From the NCBI GenBank assembly GCA_000727475.1, contig KL647324.1:186001-250000 (forward strand): 64,000 nt of DNA, given 5' to 3'. The notes below the pieces were generated by a model. That model made no database searches, had not been told where the DNA came from, and was given only the letters and a program-made list of their open reading frames with translations. Shown in pieces: positions 60,084-64,000 of the stretch (positions are counted from its first letter, which is position 1; every line of letters starts with the position of its first letter). This DNA is from Sarcocystis neurona. Lineage: Eukaryota; Apicomplexa; Conoidasida; Eucoccidiorida; Sarcocystidae. Made by a program: the position numbers and the translations under genes.

Positions 60084-62999
60084 GGAGGTATAAACACGTA
60101 TGTGGAGATTTGACTGCATACAACTAAAGTATTTCTTCTTCAGTGTTGCTTCTGTTGACTCGGCCCATCTCTGTGGCGTTGGCAGGGAAGCCTAGCTCAG
60201 CAGCTTGCACTCGCGACCGTCTGGGCCACAGCAGGGGGAGACATAGGCGGAACAGTGGGAGGGGCGATCCCCATACGGACTCGGACTGAAAATTCTGCCT
60301 TCCGCGACGGTACTTCTTCAGCGGCAGACTGGCAGGTAGGGGGGTCTACTCGTTGCCGTCTCCTTCCCTGCTACGTTCTTTCCTGTTGTTGTCGCGAGCT
60401 CGTCCTGCTGCTGCTCGTGAAGGAGCTGCTACTGCTGCTGCTGGTTCTCCTTTCCCTGGCTCGTCGGCTTTCTGCTGTCGCTGCGCGGAAGTTGGAGCGC
60501 GGCTGCAGGTGTGCGTGCATGCGTGGCTCTCGTTGCTGCTCTTGTGCTTCGACAGCTGCTGCATCTGCGGGTCCTGCGCCTAGGAGAGCTGCCGCTGCTG
60601 CGCCCGCCGCCTGAAGGGACGCAGCTCCTGCAGCCGCTTGTGCGTGCGTGCGCCTCTGTTGCTGCTGCTATGATGACGACTTCCTGCTGTTGGTCTGCCG
60701 CTACTGCTTGGCAAGACTGGACGGCTATTGAACCTGTGGCCTCGTGCTGCTGCTGCTGCTCTCCCTAGGGAGACTGCTGCAGCTGCTACTGTCGCTGCTG
60801 CTGCTTTTCGTAAGTAGACTGCTGCAGCTACTACTACAACTGCCGCTGCTTGTATTGCGGTCGCTACTGCTGCTGGTAGGGCCCCTGTCGCTGCTACTTC
60901 TAATCTTGCAGCTACTGCTGCGGCTGCTGCTACTGTTGCTGCCGTTACTGCTGCTGCCACTGCTGTTACTGCTGCTGCTGCTACTGCTGCTGGTACTGTT
61001 GCTGCTGCAGCAGCTGCTGCTCCTGCTGCTGGTCCTGCTACTGCTTCTTGTGCTGCAGCTGCCACTGCTGCCGCTGTCAGTGCAGCTGCTGGTGTCGCTG
61101 CTGGTGGTAACGCTGGTGCTGGTACTGCCACTGCTGCCCCTGCTACTGCTGCTCCTGCCGCTGCCGCTCCTGCTGCTGCTGCTTCTGCTGCTGCCGCAGC
61201 GCGTACCGCTGCAGCTGCTGCTAGAGCTGCTGCAGTGGTAGTAGGACTTTGCTGCTGTGGCTGCTGCTTTCAAGGCTGCTGGTGCGTTGGTGCCTGCGGC
61301 TGAAACTGCTGTCGCTCCGGCGTTCGTGCCACGGCTTCCGCCTGCTGATCCGAGCGACGGCTGCACCTGCTGCTGCGGTTGTGGAGCGGTTCACAGCATG
61401 CGACGGCTTCTTCCGTTCACGACGCAGTCGGCGTTTGCCTCCGTGGCGAGGCATATACTGCAAAAAACAACAGAGGCATGTCTGGGACTCCGAGCCGCTG
61501 CTGGTGGCGCTGCTGCTGCCGTTGCGTTTGCCGATCCCCGGCTTCCTTTCAACGCCAGACGGCTGCGTAGATGCCTGTGTGTCTGTGTCTACGCCCCGCT
61601 GTCCTTCGTACGCCCCTCCGTCCATGTGTCAGTCTATCCGTCTGCCTCTTCTGGCTGTGCGTGCGTCTCTACGACCATCTAACACGCTTCCTTTCCATTC
61701 TACACCGCACGTTGCTGTTTTCTTCTTCTCCCCACACTCTCTAGCTTCCTTTGCCCACAGCCCTACCCCCCGTAGACGTCTGCTGCTGCCTGCGCCTGGG
61801 TCTTTCCTCTTCTTGACTTTCCCTTGCATGCGTTTGTCCGTCTTCTCCGGCCGTCCACACCAGCTTTACATCTCTCTCTCTCTTGCTGCTTTTTGCTGTC
61901 CTTCGAGTGCTTCGCCGGCACCGTCCTTCCGGCTGCCTTGTGCTGCGCTCCTCCTCTTCATTCTTGGTCGACGAGAAACGACGGCTCCACGCCTCTTGGT
62001 GGCCTTCCGTCCTTTTCTTGCTGTTCTAGCTTTGCGACTCTCCTCCGCGCAGAGCCCCAAAACTTGGGTTTTCCATAAGACGTGGCAGGAAAAGTCATGG
62101 ACGACGGGCCCTTTCCTATCTCTCGTCCGCACAGTTTTTTGTGGTGGGGAAGACTCCTGCAACGGTATCTGGTCGTCTTTGAACCCCTAACTTTCATTGT
62201 TTATAAGTAGGGACATCGTACAGCCGGCGAGGGCCCCATGCATTGCTGTCTCTTCGTGTATGTGTGTGTGTATGTGGTAATGTCTTCTGCTTGTTTTCTT
62301 CTCTCCGTCTTGTATATGCTTGTGCTGGTGTTGCTGCTGCTTGTGTGTCGCCTGGGCGCTCTTGCGGCCCCTCCTCCGTTTCTTGCATGCAGGGGGTTTT
62401 GCCTCAGACGAAAATGGCCCACGCAGTTAACCCAGAGCGAGGCTTTGTCGCCATGGCCAACAGCAAAATTGCCAGGGACATGAACGCGCTGTACGGGGAG
62501 TCGTTTTCCGCCGGGTAGGCCGTGTCGATGTGCTGCTGCAGTCAGGGAAGCAAAAGGCAAAAGAAGGGCGAGGGGGAATGGAGGAAAGGGACCGGAGAGT
62601 GCGGAGGAGGAGGCGAAGGAGGAGGAGGAAAAGAGGAGGGGAAGGAAAAGGAAAAAGCGAGGCCCTCCGGCAGCAGCAGCCGCAGCAGCAGGAGCAGCAA
62701 AGACGAAGAAGCCAGGGCAGCAACGCCGCAGCAGCGGCCGTCGCAGCCGAAGCAGCAGCAGCAGCGGGACAGCGGCAGAAAGTCCGCAGCAAGGGACGAA
62801 CAAAAGGCAGTCCCGTCTGCAGGGATACGCACAACACCACCTGCAGACCAGAGGATCAGTCGCGGTCGCACGAATCCTTTCCACAGTGACAAGAAATATA
62901 GATATAGAGAGACAAAGAGAGAAGGTGACGCTGCTTATCAACGAAATGGCAGACGCGGTAGCAGCAGCAGCATTTGCACAGGTCAGGATGTCCATATAG

Positions 63000-63032
<33 letters not shown>

Positions 63033-64000
63033 TTCGTAGATATTTTGGAACACACGCACAAATGTGCATGAATGATACTTACCCACAACATATAGAGAAA
63101 TATATATCTCCCTTTCTGTCTCTCTCTATATATATGTATATGCATGCGTGCTTGTAGCCTTATTTGATAGCTTTGTTGGCGTAATAACGCTTCCTTGTCA
63201 ACAAGAAGACAACGAGAGGTCGATACGAAGGACTGGCGCGGCTGTTGACGGACTTTTGTTCTGGGTCTGTAGCTACGCACAAAGAGATTTCTGCTTACAT
63301 CTATTACAAAAGCCGTGGATGGGCTGCTGCTACTGCACACGAGAAAGGACACGTTGCTGCTGTTCGTCTGCGTGCTGCGTTTTCCGAGGAAGAAACGACG
63401 AGATGGGTGAAATAGGGACAGGGAAGGGAAGATAAAGTTTACAGGAACGGCTGCTGCCAACCAAAATGAAAGCGCGACGGTTTCGAGTGAGAAGGAGGTG
63501 TTCAAAGTCTTTGTGAAGAATTTATTTCGACCGCCGTGCCTGCTGCGAAGGCGGGCGCGCACGCCGTTGCTGACACGCCAGCAGGGACCGACTCTGGGCG
63601 GCCGCTACAGGAGGAGAGGCGGAGAGAAGAGAGGAACACAACTAAGTAGCTACATATACAGATATGCGCAGATATGTATATGTGTTGAACTGCTTAAGGA
63701 GAGACTGTCGAGGAATCGCGGGGCGAGGGCGGTTGACGACGCCAACACAGAGCGACTCTTGGCCGCAACAAAAAGAGACGGCCAGCGCAAAATAAATAGA
63801 TATCCAGATATGAATAGGTGACGTGTATAGATAAGTGTCAATATATGCGTGTATTCAAATGTGTGCGGAAAAAAGGCTGTCGAGGAAGTGCAGATGTGTG
63901 TGGACGGGGCGCGAGTGTGGCTGCTGACGCCAAGAGAGACCAAAGAGACAGACAGACAGAAATAGACAGAGGTTAATCGATAAAGATAGATGTCTAGACA
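45330..64000 (+). CDS. gene B: second penicillin acylase family protein (S45), exons 1-10, 3' end outside the window
   Basis: Ten exons give 1943 coding bases (647 residues plus two bases) in the same order and phases as gene A. It has an N-terminal hydrophobic stretch with basic flank, [30 protein letters not shown], a longer Gln/Ala/Glu linker, and A-G-S-N-A-W with Ser346 as expected nucleophile (53294-53296). His368, [31 protein letters not shown] and AMANSK follow. All motif residues seen in gene A are present, so it looks functional. By family knowledge it is an autoprocessed N-acyl amide hydrolase; the substrate is unknown. Gene A intron 10 is 3.5 kb and only 1.5 kb of gene B intron 10 is in view, so missing exon 11 is expected. 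It lies head to tail 4.5 kb after gene A. Confidence 0.85.
45670..48697 (+). other. gene B intron 1 (3028 bp)
   Basis: The stretch 45680-48250 is unusually free of microsatellites and carries moderate open frames on both strands (for example 47467-47841 minus and 47793-48176 plus) with no recognisable family. A CTG-rich tract (about 48440-48670) precedes the acceptor. Confidence 0.65.
48698..48880 (+). CDS. gene B exon 2 (residues 114-174)
   Basis: The acceptor GGCTGAAG/AA completes Glu114 and has a weak pyrimidine tract immediately before it. It encodes [22 protein letters not shown] and a basic helix ending NAVK. The donor is AAAG/GTAGGC, phase 1. It is 183 bases, as in gene A. Confidence 0.9.
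48881..50074 (+). other. gene B intron 2 (1194 bp)
   Basis: TA runs (48934-48956, 49537-49565), a CT run and GATA repeats near 49311-49375, and a CTG-rich stretch (about 49860-50060) running up to the acceptor. No gene is seen. Confidence 0.75.
50075..50265 (+). CDS. gene B exon 3 (residues 175-238)
   Basis: The acceptor is GTTGCTGCAG/CG. It encodes [25 protein letters not shown] and KLLKEYWP, with donor CCA/GTAAGA, phase 0. The frame also stays open upstream through CTG repeats, but the acceptor was fixed by agreement with gene A, and both exons are 191 bases. Confidence 0.88.
50266..51652 (+). other. gene B intron 3 (1387 bp)
   Basis: GA-rich and GATA-type repeats at about 50461-50570, a TA run at 51217-51236, and degenerate CAGATA/GATAAAT units to about 51470. 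No gene is seen. Confidence 0.7.
51653..51967 (+). CDS. gene B exon 4 (residues 239-343), linker before the nucleophile
   Basis: The acceptor is CTTCTGCAG/TCG and the donor CAGTGG/GTGAGT, both phase 0. It encodes [37 protein letters not shown], and then about 50 residues rich in Gln, Ala, Pro and Glu. It is nine codons longer than gene A exon 4, all in that tail, which ends two residues before the catalytic Ser. Confidence 0.9.
51968..53287 (+). other. gene B intron 4 (1320 bp)
   Basis: Purine-rich GAGA/GATA stretches (about 52260-52460) and short TACA repeats near 52530-52570. No gene is seen. Confidence 0.7.
53288..53381 (+). CDS. gene B exon 5 (residues 344-374), catalytic Ser and His
   Basis: The acceptor CTCGCGCAG/GCC gives [10 protein letters not shown]; the Ser is residue 346. 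T-A-S-G-K-P-I-L and D-T-H-L follow, with His368 at beta position 23. The donor is CCTG/GTGGGA, phase 1. It is 94 bases in both genes. Confidence 0.93.
53382..54886 (+). other. gene B intron 5 (1505 bp)
   Basis: TA run at 53452-53471, a long pyrimidine-rich stretch (about 53870-54460), then CTG-rich DNA (54660-54880) up to the acceptor. Frames through the pyrimidine tract are artefacts. Confidence 0.75.
54887..55230 (+). CDS. gene B exon 6 (residues 375-489)
   Basis: The acceptor is GCTGCTGCAG/GC. It encodes [16 protein letters not shown], a roughly 40-residue Gln/Ser/Lys/Glu-rich insert, [43 protein letters not shown] and EEFFVK. The donor is GTCAAG/GTATAT, phase 0. The variable insert is 19 residues longer than in gene A. 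Confidence 0.92.
55231..55878 (+). other. gene B intron 6 (648 bp)
   Basis: The shortest intron seen. It holds a TA run (55370-55397), a 50-bp tandem repeat (about 55391-55540) and a pyrimidine-rich stretch (55560-55625). Confidence 0.8.
55391..55540. repeat. 50-bp tandem repeat, three units
   Basis: CAATAT-ATTTCCATATACA starts at 55401, 55451 and 55501, exactly 50 bases apart, followed each time by TAT-TGCAGGTA. The TGCAGG pieces resemble splice acceptors. Confidence 0.93.
55879..56008 (+). CDS. gene B exon 7 (residues 490-532)
   Basis: The acceptor is TGTGTGCAG/GGG, phase 0. It encodes [33 protein letters not shown] and [10 protein letters not shown], matching gene A exon 7. The donor GCCT/GTTAGT (phase 1) is slightly unusual but gives a compatible join to exon 8. 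Confidence 0.88.
56040..56321. repeat. pyrimidine-rich minisatellite at the gap edge
   Basis: CT-rich units with CTGTCTCGCC; the last part repeats with a 61-bp period (about 56222 and 56283, TCTCTCTCTGTGTGTCACCG). Similar CT-rich sequence resumes at 57049-57090 beyond the gap. Confidence 0.85.
56322..57048. other. assembly gap (727 N)
   Basis: A run of N flanked on both sides by the same CT-rich repeat. The true length is unknown; a collapsed minisatellite is likely. Open frames that cross it are meaningless. Confidence 0.99.
57505..57685. repeat. 47-57-bp degenerate tandem repeat
   Basis: GCCACCGTTCAGAAGAAAAC at 57511 and its variants at 57568, about 57615 and 57662 are separated by TA-rich DNA (spacing 57, 47, 47). 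Confidence 0.8.
58982..59055 (+). CDS. gene B exon 8 (residues 533-557)
   Basis: The acceptor GCTCGTAG/GT completes Cys533. It encodes [18 protein letters not shown] and HDFIAA, matching gene A exon 8 in length (74 bases) and phase. The donor is GCAGCC/GTAAGC. Confidence 0.88.
59056..60185 (+). other. gene B intron 8 (1130 bp)
   Basis: Contains the CAAGGCTGG repeats (59231-59580) and TA runs around 59190-59220, 59285-59305, 59808-59825, 59890-59940 and 60063-60085. No gene is seen. Confidence 0.75.
59231..59580. repeat. dispersed tandem CAAGGCTGG elements
   Basis: TATCAAGGCTGGCAAAT at 59231, TTCCAAGGCTGGTAAAC at 59321, TATCACGGCTGGTGAG at 59368, GTCAAGGCTGGCGG at about 59430 and TATATCAAAGCTGTCCG at about 59562. 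TA runs separate them. Confidence 0.8.
60186..60335 (+). CDS. gene B exon 9 (residues 558-607)
   Basis: The acceptor is GTTGGCAG/GGA. It encodes [34 protein letters not shown] and [12 protein letters not shown], with donor CAG/GTAGGG, phase 0. One codon shorter than in gene A. Confidence 0.92.
60336..62392 (+). other. gene B intron 9 (2057 bp), strongly CTG-rich
   Basis: About 60400-61260 is dominated by CTG triplets, followed by a pyrimidine-rich stretch. Long Leu, Ala or Ser frames result on both strands. No exon is needed between exons 9 and 10. Confidence 0.75.
60400..61260. repeat. CTG-rich trinucleotide tract before exon 10
   Basis: Imperfect CTG repeats with CTA, TTG and CCG variants over roughly 860 bases. 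They read as poly-Leu, poly-Ala or poly-Cys forward and poly-Ser, poly-Ala or poly-Gln backward. Confidence 0.9.
62393..62514 (+). CDS. gene B exon 10 (residues 608-647)
   Basis: The acceptor is TGCATGCAG/GGG, phase 0. It encodes [27 protein letters not shown] and [10 protein letters not shown]; the Asn of ANSK is the expected oxyanion-region residue. The donor is GCCGG/GTAGGC, phase 2. It is 122 bases, equal to gene A exon 10. Confidence 0.9.
62515..64000 (+). other. gene B intron 10 (part)
   Basis: Starts with purine-rich GGAGGAG and CAG-rich DNA (about 62525-62975), then a TA run (63005-63033). No match to gene A exon 11 was found up to the window edge. The frames at 63148-63435 and 63498-63821 are not recognisable. 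Confidence 0.7.
62525..62975. repeat. GGA- and CAG-rich tract after exon 10 of gene B
   Basis: Purine-rich GAGGAGGAG passes into CAG repeats (62670-62790) with a last CAG cluster near 62958-62972. It mirrors the CAG tract after exon 10 of gene A. Confidence 0.85.

Noticed and set aside
60725..61366. Long Ser-, Ala- and Leu-rich open frames on both strands in gene B intron 9
   Set aside because: All are readings of one CTG-rich tract. Exons 9 and 10 join in phase without it, and gene A has no corresponding exon.
61249..62190. 313-codon open frame in gene B intron 9
   Set aside because: It runs through CTG-rich and pyrimidine-rich DNA, is Ser/Leu/Pro/Arg-rich and has no recognisable domain.
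63210..63300. Possible gene B exon 11 ([16 protein letters not shown] frame)
   Set aside because: No acceptor gives the required phase in that frame, and the similarity to gene A exon 11 is too weak.

Overview
The window looks like nuclear DNA of a coccidian apicomplexan; an Eimeria-like lineage or close relative is my best guess. The evidence is many short exons with canonical GT-AG introns, mixed base composition, very dense CTG/CAG trinucleotide tracts, long pyrimidine tracts before acceptors, and abundant TA, CA, ACAT and TATC microsatellites. There are no bacterial operons or ribosome binding sites. The species is an inference; no marker gene is present to fix it.

Layout. Positions 1-2551 are upstream intergenic DNA with no gene I recognise. 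Positions 2552-40839 (+) hold one complete gene (gene A). I could reconstruct it as 18 exons whose splice phases all fit, giving a 975-residue protein of the penicillin acylase (penicillin amidase, peptidase S45, Ntn-hydrolase) family. Positions 40840-45329 are intergenic. Positions 45330 to the window end (+) hold a second, paralogous gene (gene B). Its first 10 exons are present (647 residues) and it runs off the right edge. An assembly gap (N) at 56322-57048 lies inside gene B intron 7 and does not remove coding sequence.

How the parts work together. Both genes encode an N-terminal hydrophobic anchor or signal, the alpha-chain motif [12 protein letters not shown], a divergent linker, and the beta-chain start G-S-N-A-W. 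The Ser of that motif is the expected autoprocessed nucleophile, and a His lies at beta position 23. Both also carry a GHN motif and the Asn-bearing G/A-N-S-K motif. They are therefore probably active, head-to-tail duplicated acylases. Ten exons correspond one to one: five have identical lengths and five differ by multiples of three, while intron sequences are almost wholly unalike. Only about 7.6% of gene A is coding. The rest is introns of 1.2-3.6 kb filled with microsatellites and minisatellites.

Most interesting signals: the tandem acylase pair itself; a coccidian-type linker module just before the nucleophile; CTG-rich DNA before and CAG-rich DNA after exon 10 in both copies, which could pair in the pre-mRNA; and several clean minisatellites, including one with an exact 30-bp period.
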